Part shown: positions 7,095-15,783 of the stretch, piece after piece
Numbering within the stretch: position 1 is the stretch's first letter
How the letters are laid out: each line of letters starts with the position of its first letter
NCBI GenBank assembly: GCA_964348695.1
Contig: CAYGDI010000007.1
Span: forward strand, 1-20,576
Length of the DNA stretch: 20,576 bases
From: JACPYF01 sp964348695
Lineage (GTDB): Bacteria > Patescibacteriota > Saccharimonadia > Saccharimonadales > Saccharimonadaceae
Reading direction: 5' to 3'
Program-made: the position numbers and the translations under genes
Notes under the pieces: generated by a model
Database searches by the model: none
What the model was told of the DNA's origin: nothing
Seen by the model: the letters and a program-made list of their open reading frames with translations, nothing else

Positions 7095-7681
7095 TCTACG
7101 CGATCAGCCAGGAGCTCGCCACGGAACTGAAAGCGCAAGGCTGCCCGCTGCCGGTCGTGTACGGACCCGAGCGCATGGGCGCGACGGGCGCCGCCCTCAC
7201 GACCAGCCGCATCCTCATCGAGCGCGACCGCGACGTTGGCGACAAGCCGGGACCGGGGCGAGCCCGCAACGCAAACCCGCGCATGGTGGCGATTCGCGCG
7301 ATGGGCGCCGTCTGCCGAATCTTCGCGCAGAGCACCCTGACGGGCGCGCGCGTGCAGGACCACGAGCGACTCGCTGACCTCGCGCTCGACAAGATCGAGG
7401 TCGCTCTCTACAAGGTCGTGACGAAGCGCTCGACGCAGTGGCGCATCAGTTCGGCGAAGCTGCTGGGCGCCGACGAACTGGCGCTGCGCGGCATCGAGGT
7501 GTGGACGGGCGTCGTGTACGAGATGCGGTTCTCGGTTGACCGCGCCGTTAACGACACGACGTGGGCCGAGGTCGCCGACGCCGAGGCAACTGTGGGTACC
7601 GCGGGCCTCACCATCGAGACGACCGACGCCATCAAGCTGACGAACGGCCCCGTGGGCGCATCGCCCGAAATCGCCTGCTGA
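7091..7681 (+). CDS. Putative tail terminator/tail completion protein
   Basis: This 196-residue protein starts in an ATGA overlap and ends nine bases before the sheath gene. Its first half is alpha/beta, with an N-terminal helix, then a strand VVYGPERMG and an Arg-rich loop rich in Gly and Pro. Later come helical (HERLADLALDKIEVALYKVV) and beta (GIEVWTGVVYEMRFSVDRAV) parts in the order seen in tail terminator proteins, which cap the finished tube and bind the neck. The gene immediately before the sheath usually has this role in contractile phages. The final 30 residues, Thr- and Gly-rich, look unstructured. The role is inferred from position and secondary structure only. Confidence 0.52.
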   Translation: MIYAISQELATELKAQGCPLPVVYGPERMGATGAALTTSRILIERDRDVGDKPGPGRARNANPRMVAIRAMGAVCRIFAQSTLTGARVQDHERLADLALDKIEVALYKVVTKRSTQWRISSAKLLGADELALRGIEVWTGVVYEMRFSVDRAVNDTTWAEVADAEATVGTAGLTIETTDAIKLTNGPVGASPEIAC

Positions 7682-7690
7682 GAGGACGAC

Positions 7691-9680
7691 ATGCCTACCA
7701 ATCCCAATGCCAACACGACGATCGACGATCAGGCGGGCGCCGTTGCCGCGGGCCTCGACTACATCACGGTCATGGGCGCGGTCGCGACCTCGGCCGACAC
7801 CACGCCGCGAGTCTTCACCAACGCGAAGGCGCTGCTGACCCAGCACAGCTACTCGGACGCCGCCGACTACTGCGCCATGCACCTCGAGGAGACGCAGAAG
7901 CCCATCATTTTCCTCGGGCTGCCGATCGTCACGGCGGGCGCCATCAGTCAGCAGGACGGCTCGCTCCTCACCGGCACGTCGGCGATCACGATCGGCGCGG
8001 GCACCCTTGGCCTCACGTCGAAGACGCAGGGGATCCTCACCGTCACGACGGGCGGCGTCGTCGGCACGGCACAAATCTTCTTCGACCTCTCGCTCGACGA
8101 CGGGCGCACGACCAAGAAGGTGCGGCTCGGGACGGCGTCGAGCTACACGATTCCCTACCTGCTCCAGACCATCACGTTCGGGGCCGGCACGCTCGTCGCG
8201 GGCGACGTGTTCAAGTGGCGGACCTCGGCGGGGCGCTGGGACAACGCGGGCCTCGTCGCCGCGAAGACCGCGCTCGCCGCGCAGTCGAAGGCGGCGCGTT
8301 CGTGGCTCGTCGTCGGTGACTGCCCGCTGAAGCAGGACATCGACGACATTCTGACGCAGGCCAACGCCTACGACACGGCGAACGATCGTTTCATCTACGC
8401 GCGCGCTCAAGCCCGTCCGCCGCACGCTGCCGCGAAAATGACGAGGACGCGCGTCCACATGACTGGGGCGCCGTCGCTGACGTTCGCCGAGGTGGGAGGG
8501 ACCGGCGACACCATCACGCGCGCCACGGGCTCGTGGGTCACGGACGGCTTCGCGGTCGGTGACATGATCGTGGTGAGCGGTACCGTCAGCAACAACTTCA
8601 CGGCCCTCGCCGCACTCGTCACCGTGACCGCTACGGTGCTGACGCTAGACACCGACGACCTCGTCGCCGAGACGACGACGGCGGCGCGCATCTACGCGAG
8701 CCCCAAGGTCGTGTTCGCCGAGGTTGGCGCCACCGGCGACACCATCACGCGGACCGCCGCGTCGGGGTCGTTCATCGCGGACGGCTTCCGCGTCGGGTCA
8801 AAGATCGTCGTGACGGGCACGGCGCTCAACAACATCACGGCAGCCGTCGGGCTCACCGCCGTCACCGCCACCGTTCTAACGCTCGACACCGATGACCTTG
8901 CGGCCGAGACGATCGGCGCCTTCCCGATCTCGATCACGTCGCCGGCCGAGACCGATGCGGCGTGGCAGACCTCGATCGATGGCGTCATGGCAGCTGTCGA
9001 CGCGCAGCGACGCATCGACATCGGTGCCGGCGAAGCGGCGAAGCTGTCGACCATCACGCTGTGGCGCCTCGACCGGCCGAGCTCGTGGGCCGCGTCGATT
9101 CGCGAGTTCGCGCTGCGGGACCTGCACATCCCGGCNNNNNNNNNNGCGCAAGGCCGACGGCCCGCTCGACGGGTGGGACCTGGAGGACTCGGCCGGCAAC
9201 ACCGTCTACCACGACGAGCGCACAAGCGGCGGCTTGCTGGCGGCGCGGTTCACCTGTTTCAGAACCTGGAGCAACGGACCTGCCGGCACCTTCATCGCGA
9301 TGTCGCTGACGCGCGCGACCGAGAACTCGATCTTGAGCTACACGCACAATATGGCGGTGGCGAACGTCGCGTGCTCGATCGCGCAGACCGAGGCCGAGAA
9401 CGCGATCGGCCAGGTGCTGCAGCTCAACAGCGACGGGACGGCGAAGCCCGAGAGCCGCAAGAAAATCGAAGAGCGCGTCAACAGCGCGCTCGAGAAGGCG
9501 TTGCTCGCCGACCTTTTCCTCGAGGGGCCGCGCGCCTCGAAGGCCGTATGGGTGGCTAAGACGGACGACATTCTCAACGTCGTCAACGCAACGCTGAACG
9601 GCGTGCTGTCGCTGCTGATCAACGGGACGCTCGTCAACATCAACACCACCGTCAAGATAATCACGGGCTTACGCGGCTAG
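7691..9680 (+). CDS. Contractile tail sheath protein with tandem beta-domain insertion (contains assembly gap)
   Basis: Two open frames meet at the N run 9136-9145. Removing exactly the ten N restores one frame and gives 659 residues; the joined junction reads HIPARKADGPLDGW. The order terminator candidate, this gene, then tube gene is the standard sheath position. The N-terminal third carries helices with Thr/Ala-rich strands. Residues 264-340 and 341-416 are tandem copies of one beta domain. The C-terminal part (TSGGLLAARFTCFRTWSNGP, then ENAIGQVLQLN, then a helix with KIEERVNSALEKALL) looks like the conserved inner domain of sheath proteins that grips the tube. The sheath contracts to drive the tube through the host envelope. 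A GAGG sequence seven bases upstream supports the ATG. Confidence 0.8.
8480..8938 (+). repeat. Tandem 77-codon domain duplication within the sheath gene
   Basis: Copy 1 (8480-8710) and copy 2 (from 8711) both encode TFAEVG or VFAEVG, then TGDTIT, DGF.VG, IVV.GT, NN.TA, and TATVLTLDTDDL.AET in the same order, 231 bases apart. Third-position differences show it is an older duplication rather than an assembly duplicate. Confidence 0.9.
9136..9145. other. Scaffold gap inside the sheath gene
   Basis: A run of ten N. Reading frames on the two sides join if the true missing length is zero or a multiple of three bases; the two contig ends share only GC. Confidence 0.95.
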
Positions 9681-9699
9681 CCGCACCGGGAGAACCACC

Positions 9700-10197
9700 A
9701 TGGCGACCGCCGCATACCCTACGCTGAACAGTTACGCGCCCAGCTGGGCCGACATCGCGACGACGTACACGATCGACGGTGGCGACCTCATCGAGATGTC
9801 GGCGTTCGACGATATCTCGATGTCCGACACCGTGGAGATCGGAGAGCAGCGCGGCGCGAGCGGCGGGCGCGTCATGTTCCGGACGACCGGCTCGAAAACG
9901 TCCGAGGCAAAGGCTACGTTCTTCCGCTCGGGATTTCGTCAGCTCGTCCGCGGGCTCGTCAAGAAAGCACCGGAGCGCGGCAATCAAAAGATGATCTCGC
10001 TCGTCGGCTTCGACATCCTGATCCAGCACACGCCGCCCGGTGAGTCGGATATCTACGTGGCGAAAATCAAGGGATGCCGTCTGCTCGGCCGCTCGTGGAC
10101 CTTCGCCGAAGGCAACGACGCCGACAAGGTCGAGGTCACGCTCAACCCCATGGAAATCGTCGACATCATCGACGGCGTGGAGGTCGTTCTACTCTGA
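9700..10197 (+). CDS. Tail tube protein
   Basis: This 165-residue protein has the length and gene position of a contractile tail tube subunit, directly after the sheath. It opens with PTLNSYAPSWADI, then a strand pair with DLIEMSAFDDISMSDTVEIG. That region, with GEQRGASGGRV following, matches tube proteins of G+C-rich phages in feel. The middle has FRSGFRQLVRGLVKK, a helix that packs between rings, and the last 60 residues carry beta strands with KVEVTLNPMEIVDII. Stacked rings of it form the DNA channel inside the sheath. GGGAGA lies about six bases before the ATG. The stop overlaps the chaperone start (TGATG). Confidence 0.85.
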   Translation: MATAAYPTLNSYAPSWADIATTYTIDGGDLIEMSAFDDISMSDTVEIGEQRGASGGRVMFRTTGSKTSEAKATFFRSGFRQLVRGLVKKAPERGNQKMISLVGFDILIQHTPPGESDIYVAKIKGCRLLGRSWTFAEGNDADKVEVTLNPMEIVDIIDGVEVVLL

Positions 10198-10619
10198 TGT
10201 CAACCATCGAAGAAATCGAGGAGCGGCGCGCGGAGCGCAAGGCGGCGCTCGAGGTGCAACGGCTTGAGCAATACGCGGTCGACCTCGAAGCGCTCGACGG
10301 GTTCGAGGTCGAGCACGGCGACGGGCGGATCGTGCGCGTCGACCTGGAGCGCTTCATCCCAGGACTCCCGACCATGGTGCTGATGCGGCTGCCCAAGCCG
10401 ATCGAACATAAGCGGTACGTCGACCAGTGCCGGGAGCGCAACGGCAAGCCCGGCGATGGCGTCGCGGCGGCGTGGCTCGTCGCCGATGTGTGCCGCCTCT
10501 ACCCGGATGCGGATTTGTACGCGAAGGTGAAGGAAACGTTCACCGGCGCGCAGACCAACATGGGGGTGGCGGCCATCAAGGCGTGTCAGGGGAGGGCGGA
10601 CGAAGAGGGAAAATCCTAG
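10197..10619 (+). CDS. Tail assembly chaperone, zero-frame product (Mu gp41-like)
   Basis: This 140-residue protein starts at ATG 10197, overlapping the tube stop as TGATG. Its N-terminus is a charged coiled-coil (EEIEERRAERKAALE), followed by a DGRIVRVDLERFIPG strand region and a helical half with AAWLVADVCRLYPDADLY. Such proteins bind the tape measure during tail assembly and are absent from the mature particle. The gene lies between tube and tape measure, and a GGGAAAA slippery heptamer sits seven bases before its stop, the hallmark of this family. The short product would be the major form. Confidence 0.78.
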   Translation: MSTIEEIEERRAERKAALEVQRLEQYAVDLEALDGFEVEHGDGRIVRVDLERFIPGLPTMVLMRLPKPIEHKRYVDQCRERNGKPGDGVAAAWLVADVCRLYPDADLYAKVKETFTGAQTNMGVAAIKACQGRADEEGKS

Positions 10620-10777
10620 CGGCTCGAATCGGGGCCGCACGCCAACAACCCGCTACGCTCGCTCAGTGCCTGCTGGCGTGGTCAGCGGGCGAGCTCGACG
10701 GGCCAGACCGCGACGCCGCCGCCTACCTGGTAGCCGAGACGATCTTGAAACTGAACCGCGCGCACACGAGCAAATGA
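10197..10777 (+). CDS. Tail assembly chaperone, -1 frameshift extension product
   Basis: Slipping back one base at 10607-10613 joins the first 139 residues to 54 more (ILAARIGAARQQ onward, ending AETILKLNRAHTSK), giving 193 residues. The extension has no start codon of its own in a useful place and ends three bases before the tape measure ATG, as expected for the GT-type product in many tailed phages. The longer form links tube subunits to the tape measure. The open frame and signal are seen; expression ratio is inferred. Confidence 0.8.
10607..10638 (+). promoter_or_regulatory. Programmed -1 ribosomal frameshift signal
   Basis: GGGAAAA at 10607-10613 is in the correct register (G GGA AAA in frame zero). 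Five bases later, 10619-10638 folds into a 7-bp stem (GCGGCTC with GGGCCGC, one T-G pair) and a 6-base loop. Heptamer, spacer and stem match the usual stimulatory layout, and the zero-frame stop lies at the base of the stem. Confidence 0.8.
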
Positions 10778-10780
10778 CCC

Positions 10781-12513
10781 ATGGCAGCCGGCGGCACCGA
10801 GTACTTGATTGCGATTGCCGCCGAAATGTCGGGCGGCGAGGAGTCGGTCGCGACGCTGACGGCGCTGAGCGAGGAAATGAGCGGCCAGGCGGGCGCCGTC
10901 GCGTCGCTCGACGAAGCGCTGTCGCAGGCGCGCGCGGCACTCGGGCAGACCGGCACCGCCGCCGCCGAGGCAGCCGCCAAGGTTGCGGCCGGCGAGTCGA
11001 AATACGCGCAGCTCGAGAAGGCAGCGGACAAAGCCGCGAAGGCGCTGGAACGCGCGAGCCTCAAAGGCGCGGTGCCCGAAGGGCTGAAGAAGGCGGCGGA
11101 CGAGGCAGCGATCGCGCTGCGCGCCGAGGCCGTGGCGCTCGACGCCACGAGGACCAGCGCCGACGCCGCGGGGCTCGCGCAATCGCGGGCCGCGGCGTCG
11201 GTGAAGAATCTGGAGGCCGCGAGCAAGGGCGCGACGGCCGCGCAGATCAGGGCCAACGCCGCCGGCACCGAAGGCGTCAACAACTTGAACGACTTCGCCA
11301 AGTGGGTCGGCAAGCTCCCCGGCCCTCTCGGCGCCATGGGGAAGGCGCTCGACGACGGCTCCGACGGCATGGCGGGCATGTCGAAAATGTCGTCGCTTGC
11401 GACCGCCGGCGCTATCGCGATGGCGGCGGCCGTCATTGCGCTCGGCGCCGCGCTCGTCAAGGGCGCCGTCAACGCGGCGCTCTGGGGCATCGGCCTCGCC
11501 GATACGGGCGGCAAGCTCGAGGCGTTGGGCAAGACCTCCAAGGAACACGTAGCGAAAACATTCGGTGGCCTTCGCATCGACGGCCTGCTGTCCGCGCTCG
11601 AGAAACTCGTCGACCTGTTCAACNNNNNNNNNNGTTCAACCCCGCGACGAAGGCGGGCGAGCGAATGGCGGCCTCGTTCAACGAAATCTTTCAGCCGATG
11701 GTCGACGCCGCCACCGAGGCCATCCCGGTGATCGCCGACTTCATCGCGGCGGTTGCGAAGGGGGCGCCGAAGGCTATCGCGGCGCTGCGGCCATTCATGC
11801 CTGTCTTCAAAGCGATCGGTATCGGGCTAGCGATCGTCGTTGGCGTCGTCGTCGTGGCGATCGCTGCTATCGGCGCTGCTATCGGACTCGTCGCCGCTGC
11901 CGCGGTAGCGATCGGAGTCGGCATCGCGGCGGCGCTCGACGCGATCGACGGCGCGGTTCTGACGGCCTCAAAGGCCGTTATCGCGAGCTTCGGCGCCATG
12001 GCGAGCGGCGCGTCGAGCGCGTTCGCCTCGGTCAAGGCGTCGGTCGCGTCGGCCATTGCATACCTCAAGGGCACGAGCCTCTCGCAGATTGGCGCCGACA
12101 TGATCGCTGGCCTCGTCAACGGCATCAAGAGCGCGGCCGGCGCCGTCGCCGATGCGCTCAGCGGTGTCGTCAACGATGCCATCAGCGCGGCGAAAGAGAA
12201 GCTCGGCATCGCATCGCCGTCGAAGGTGACCGAGGAGATGGGCGACAACGTCGCGATGGGGTTTACGGGCGGCATCGATGACGGTGCGGCTGATGCGCAA
12301 TCCGCACTGGAGCGGATGGTCGAGCCACCGTCGGCCGCGGCACCGTCGTCCGCAAGCGCGCCGGCGGGCAAGGCCATCACGCTGACGGGGCCGTTCAACT
12401 TCTACGGCGTCGAAGGCGCGGAGGACGCGGAGCGGCGCTTCGGCGTTCTGTTGACGCGCGCCCTCGAAGGCGATGTCGCGCAACTCGGCGGCGGGGAGTT
12501 CGTGCCCGCATGA
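10781..12513 (+). CDS. Tape measure protein (contains assembly gap)
   Basis: The frame before the N run (from ATG 10781) and the frame after it (to stop 12513) are fragments of one gene. Overlapping the 7-base repeat GTTCAAC that flanks the gap gives one 571-residue protein reading LVDLFNPATKAGERM across the join. Residues 1-170 are an Ala/Glu/Lys-rich coiled-coil, followed by a hydrophobic segment near 207-239 (AIAMAAAVIALGAALVKGAV). A second, longer hydrophobic stretch lies near 340-385. The C-terminus has LSQIGADMIAGLVNGI, GIASPSKV and an amphipathic helix typical of the family. Tape measure length sets tail length: at about 1.5 angstrom per residue the tail would be near 85 nm. The stop overlaps the next ATG (ATGA). 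Confidence 0.93.
11624..11633. other. Scaffold gap inside the tape measure gene, probably false
   Basis: The ten N are flanked on both sides by GTTCAAC (11617-11623 and 11634-11640). Collapsing the overlap plus the N removes 17 bases and restores the frame exactly, so the contigs very likely overlap here and no sequence is missing. Confidence 0.85.
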
Positions 12514-13103
12514 GCCAGCCGAACCCATTCGACAACCCCGAGCTCTTCGACTCCTACGTGCTCGGCGGCGTGCGTTCGCCCGGCGTCGTGACGTTCTCGG
12601 GTCACGATCGCGACGTGGGGTGGGAGACGAAGAAGGCGGTCGGCAAGGACGGCGCGAAGCTGACGCGCAAGGGCCACCACCCGGTGAAGTTCACGGCGAG
12701 CCATCACCTCGTCGTCGACAAGACGACGGGCATCGACCAGATCACCGAGTGGAAATCCTTCCGCTCCGTCATCAAGAGCACGGTCGAGAAGTCGACGCCG
12801 AAGGCGCTCGACATCTACCACCCGGACCTCGCGCGGAATCGAATCTTCAGCGTGGTGCTCGACAAGACCGGCGGCATGGTTCACGACGGCAAAGGCGGCG
12901 CAACGATCGTCATCACCTATCTCGAGTACAAGCCGCCGAAGGTCAAGAAGGCCATCGGGCCCACGGGCGGCAGCGGCACGGCGAAGAACCCGCTGAACCC
13001 CGTCAGCGGCGACATCGAGAAAAACAACCTCACCGAAGAAGCTCGGCTCGAGGGCGCGACCGGCGTACCGCTCGACGAGCTGCTGTTGGCGGTGACGGCA
13101 TGA
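12510..13103 (+). CDS. Baseplate/tail-hub connector protein
   Basis: This 197-residue protein is coupled to the tape measure gene (ATGA) and to the hub gene after it (ATGA). It opens with LGGVRSPGVVTFSGHDRDVGW, a pattern (Pro-Gly, strand, Asp-Arg, then Trp) seen in small baseplate proteins encoded between tape measure and hub. EWKSFRSVI and KALDIYHPDLARNRI follow, with a beta strand pair (ATIVITYLEYKPP) and a Gly/Pro-rich tail. Such proteins attach tube to hub and may start tube assembly. I am fairly sure of the structural role and less of the exact function. Confidence 0.68.
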   Translation: MSQPNPFDNPELFDSYVLGGVRSPGVVTFSGHDRDVGWETKKAVGKDGAKLTRKGHHPVKFTASHHLVVDKTTGIDQITEWKSFRSVIKSTVEKSTPKALDIYHPDLARNRIFSVVLDKTGGMVHDGKGGATIVITYLEYKPPKVKKAIGPTGGSGTAKNPLNPVSGDIEKNNLTEEARLEGATGVPLDELLLAVTA

Positions 13104-14212
13104 GCCTCGCGACGCTGGACGGCAACACCTGCACGAGTGCGCGCGTGCAAATCCCCGCGTGGGGCGTGTGGCACGCGGACGCGACGCTTGACGACGAGGT
13201 AACGCTCACGGGCGCCGTCGTGCTCGAGATGGCGGACCTGACGCTGCGCGGGACCGTCGTGAGCGGCGGCCCATACAAGGGCGCGTCGCGCTACCGCATC
13301 GCGGGCGGAGCTGCCGGATGGGGCAAGCAGGCGCCTGCGCGCGGCTACACGAACGACGCGGGCGTGCGGCTCGCTACCGTGCTGACGGATGCGGCGCTGG
13401 TGGCGGGCGAGACGCTTGACGCCACGACCGTAGCGGCGACAACGGTTGGCCCGGCGTGGACGCGCGAGGCAGGACCGGCGGCGCGCGCTCTTGAGTTGCT
13501 GGCCCGAGAGGCGTGGTACGTCGGCGAGGACGGCATCACCAGGCTCGGCCGGCGCGCTCGCGTCGTCTACGTTGGCGACGCCGAGCGCATGGCGCAGGAC
13601 TTGGCGCGCGGCACCATCGAGCTTGCCGCCGAGGAGATCGCGACGCTCGTTCCGGGCGCCGTCGTCGATGGCGTCGAAGCCGTGGACGTTCTTCACGAGG
13701 TTGGCGAGCGCGGCCTCAGGACGATGATCTGGGGCTCCGGCGTAGGAGCGACGAGCCGACGGCTAGCGGCGACGCGGCGCCTGTTCGCGCAGCTGTTTCC
13801 TGACCTCCGGTTCCGCGGCGTCAGCGAGTATCGCGTCGTCACGCAAACGGGCGCGCGGCTGAATCTCCAGGCCATCAAAGTTTCGCTCGGCATGCCGGAC
13901 CTCACGAACGTGCGCGTTCGCCCCGGCGTCGCGGGCTGCAAGGCGACGGTGGCGCTCGGCTCTTCGGTGCTGGTCGCGTTCGTCGATTCGGATCCGGGTC
14001 GGCCCGTTGTCGTGGGGTTCGAGGACGCGGACGGCGCCGGCTACGCGCCGACGCGGCTCGACCTCGTGGGCACCAGCGACGTAGCCGTCGCCGTCAATGC
14101 GCTGGCTGGACGAGTTGTCCGCTATGGCGACACCATCACGTTTGGAGTGGCTGGAGTCGACGGCCCCATTGTTGCCGCAGCGCCGGTGACGGCATCAAGG
14201 GTGCGCGCATGA
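13100..14212 (+). CDS. Baseplate hub-spike protein (Mu gp44/gpV-like)
   Basis: This 370-residue protein starts at ATG 13100 in an ATGA overlap. Residues 1-110 are beta-rich, with Thr and Gly strands; residues 110-270 include helices and TMIWGSGVGA, matching the hub ring domains of gp44-type proteins. Residues 280-310 (ATVALGSSVLVAFVDSDPGR, then PVVVGFED) look like the OB-fold of spike proteins, where V.V.F.dsDp..P.V.G is characteristic. The final 50 residues are another strand-rich segment. Hub and spike domains appear joined in one chain, and no separate spike gene is visible nearby. It would form the centre of the baseplate that first pierces the outer membrane. Domain borders are estimated by eye. 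Confidence 0.75.
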   Translation: MSLATLDGNTCTSARVQIPAWGVWHADATLDDEVTLTGAVVLEMADLTLRGTVVSGGPYKGASRYRIAGGAAGWGKQAPARGYTNDAGVRLATVLTDAALVAGETLDATTVAATTVGPAWTREAGPAARALELLAREAWYVGEDGITRLGRRARVVYVGDAERMAQDLARGTIELAAEEIATLVPGAVVDGVEAVDVLHEVGERGLRTMIWGSGVGATSRRLAATRRLFAQLFPDLRFRGVSEYRVVTQTGARLNLQAIKVSLGMPDLTNVRVRPGVAGCKATVALGSSVLVAFVDSDPGRPVVVGFEDADGAGYAPTRLDLVGTSDVAVAVNALAGRVVRYGDTITFGVAGVDGPIVAAAPVTASRVRA

Positions 14213-14613
14213 CGACAGATTACGGAGTCGATGTTTGGTGTGACGACAGCCTGCGGACTGGCCGCTACGCCGAGGGCCTGCGGCTCGTCGCGCAGAACTG
14301 CGTGCACCGGCTGACGACTCCTCGCGGCATGCTGCGCGGCGGCGAGGACGAGGAGAATTACGGGATGGATCTGCCTGGCATGATCGGCAGCATCGTCGGC
14401 GCGAGCGACGCCGCAGCTCTGCCAGGTCAGATCGAGAACGAGCTATCGAAGGACGAGCGCGTGCAAGAGGTGACCGCCACGGTCGCGAGCTCCACGGTTG
14501 GCCCGGCCGTTACGTGGACGGTGGCGATCCAAGTCGAGACTGAGGCGGGCGTGTTCTCGCTAGCCGCCAGCGCCGTGACGGTTGAACTCGTCGGCCTCGG
14601 AGGGACCACCTGA
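14209..14613 (+). CDS. Baseplate wedge protein, gp25-like (Mu gp46)
   Basis: This 134-residue protein is typical of the gp25/lysozyme-like wedge family in length, position and motif: an N-terminal GRYAEGLRLVAQNCVHRLTT helix, then RGML..GGEDEENYGMDL, then a helix with QIENELSKDERVQEV and paired beta strands at the end. It bridges hub and wedge and starts sheath assembly. Coupled on both sides: ATGA before, TGATG after. The family's T4 member has this size. Confidence 0.9.
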   Translation: MTTDYGVDVWCDDSLRTGRYAEGLRLVAQNCVHRLTTPRGMLRGGEDEENYGMDLPGMIGSIVGASDAAALPGQIENELSKDERVQEVTATVASSTVGPAVTWTVAIQVETEAGVFSLAASAVTVELVGLGGTT

Positions 14614-15779
14614 TGGCACTCGTCGCGCTCTCGAGCCTGCTCGTCAAGGAGACGAAAACGGCGCTCTACACCAAGGCGCTCGCCATCGCGACATCGATCG
14701 GCCTGCCCGTCACGTCGTGGCAACCGGGCGACCCGACGCGCTCAAACTACCACTACCTGTCGGAGATCCTCGCACAGCTCGAGCTGACGGTCGCCGAGTA
14801 CATCGCGGCGGGGTTCCTCGACCACGCGACGGGCAACTGGCTGACGCTGCTGGCGCACCAAGTATTCGGTGTGACGCGCACGGACGCGACGTTCGCGACG
14901 ACGACCGTCGTGCTGAGCAACGGCGGCGGAGGCGTCTACACGCTGGCCCCAACGGCGGGCGGGACCGTCGTCACTTTCAAGAACACGTCGACCGGCAAGA
15001 CCTACCGCAACACGACGGGCGGCACGCTCGCGAGCGGTCCGGGCACGACGCTCTCCGTCACGGTCGTCGCCGACGAAGCGGGCTCCGGCAGCACGGCGGC
15101 GGCACTCGCGATCGATGCGCTCGTCACGACGTTGCTCGGCGTGACTGTCTCGAACGCGGACGCCGCGACAGGCATCGACGCCGAATCCGACGCGGCGCTG
15201 CGGCAGCGTTGCCGCGACAAGCTCGGCTCTCTGTCGCCGAACGGGCCGAAGGACGCGTACAACTACGTGGCGCGAAACTCGACGCTGACCAGCACGACGG
15301 CCATCAACCGCTCGCGCTCCGTTGGCAACACGACGACGGGCGTCACTACGCTGTATCTCGCGGGGCCGAGTGGCGCGGTTGGCGAGCCGGATCGCGCGCT
15401 CGTCGAGACGGCGATCCTCAAGTGGTCGACGCCGCTGTGCATCACGCCGACGGTCGTGAGCGCGACGGGAGTTTCGATTCCGGTGACGTACGAGCTCTGG
15501 CTCTACACGTCGGTCGGACAGACGACCGCGCAGGTAAAGACCGCGGTCCTCAACGCGCTCGCCGCCATGATGTTGTTGCAGCCAATCGGCGGCAACGTCA
15601 TCGCAGGCTCGGGCGCGATCCACAAGAGCCTCATCGAGAGTACGATTCGCGGCGTGTACCCGTTGCATGCCTTCCGCGTCACCGTCGCGGCACCGGCGGG
15701 CGACACCGCGTTGACGATCGGCCAAGTCGGAACGCTTGGCGCCGACACCGGCACCATCACGTTCATTTCGGATCCGTGA
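14613..15779 (+). CDS. Baseplate J-like protein (Mu gp47/P2 gpJ)
   Basis: This 388-residue protein is a clear baseplate J family member. Residues 1-80 contain a helix and YLSEILAQLELTVAEYIAAG. The central domain has alternating Thr/Gly strands (residues 90-165), then GIDAESDAALRQR around residue 187, a family signature before the helical hairpin. After it come NGPKDAYNYVARN and strands with VSIPVTYELWLYTS, ending in GTITFISDP. It forms the wedge arm that links the hub to the tail fibres. Its start overlaps the gp25 stop by one base, and the next gene begins four bases after its stop. Confidence 0.93.
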   Translation: MALVALSSLLVKETKTALYTKALAIATSIGLPVTSWQPGDPTRSNYHYLSEILAQLELTVAEYIAAGFLDHATGNWLTLLAHQVFGVTRTDATFATTTVVLSNGGGGVYTLAPTAGGTVVTFKNTSTGKTYRNTTGGTLASGPGTTLSVTVVADEAGSGSTAAALAIDALVTTLLGVTVSNADAATGIDAESDAALRQRCRDKLGSLSPNGPKDAYNYVARNSTLTSTTAINRSRSVGNTTTGVTTLYLAGPSGAVGEPDRALVETAILKWSTPLCITPTVVSATGVSIPVTYELWLYTSVGQTTAQVKTAVLNALAAMMLLQPIGGNVIAGSGAIHKSLIESTIRGVYPLHAFRVTVAAPAGDTALTIGQVGTLGADTGTITFISDP

Positions 15780-15783
15780 CGCC

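Noticed and set aside
6974..8458. 494-codon minus-strand open frame
   Set aside because: It is antisense to the neck, terminator and sheath genes, with the same Arg-rich composition as other shadow frames.
10666..11623. Open frame ahead of the tape measure's second half in a different phase
   Set aside because: Only the part after the N run is real; upstream it is a shadow of the coiled-coil frame.
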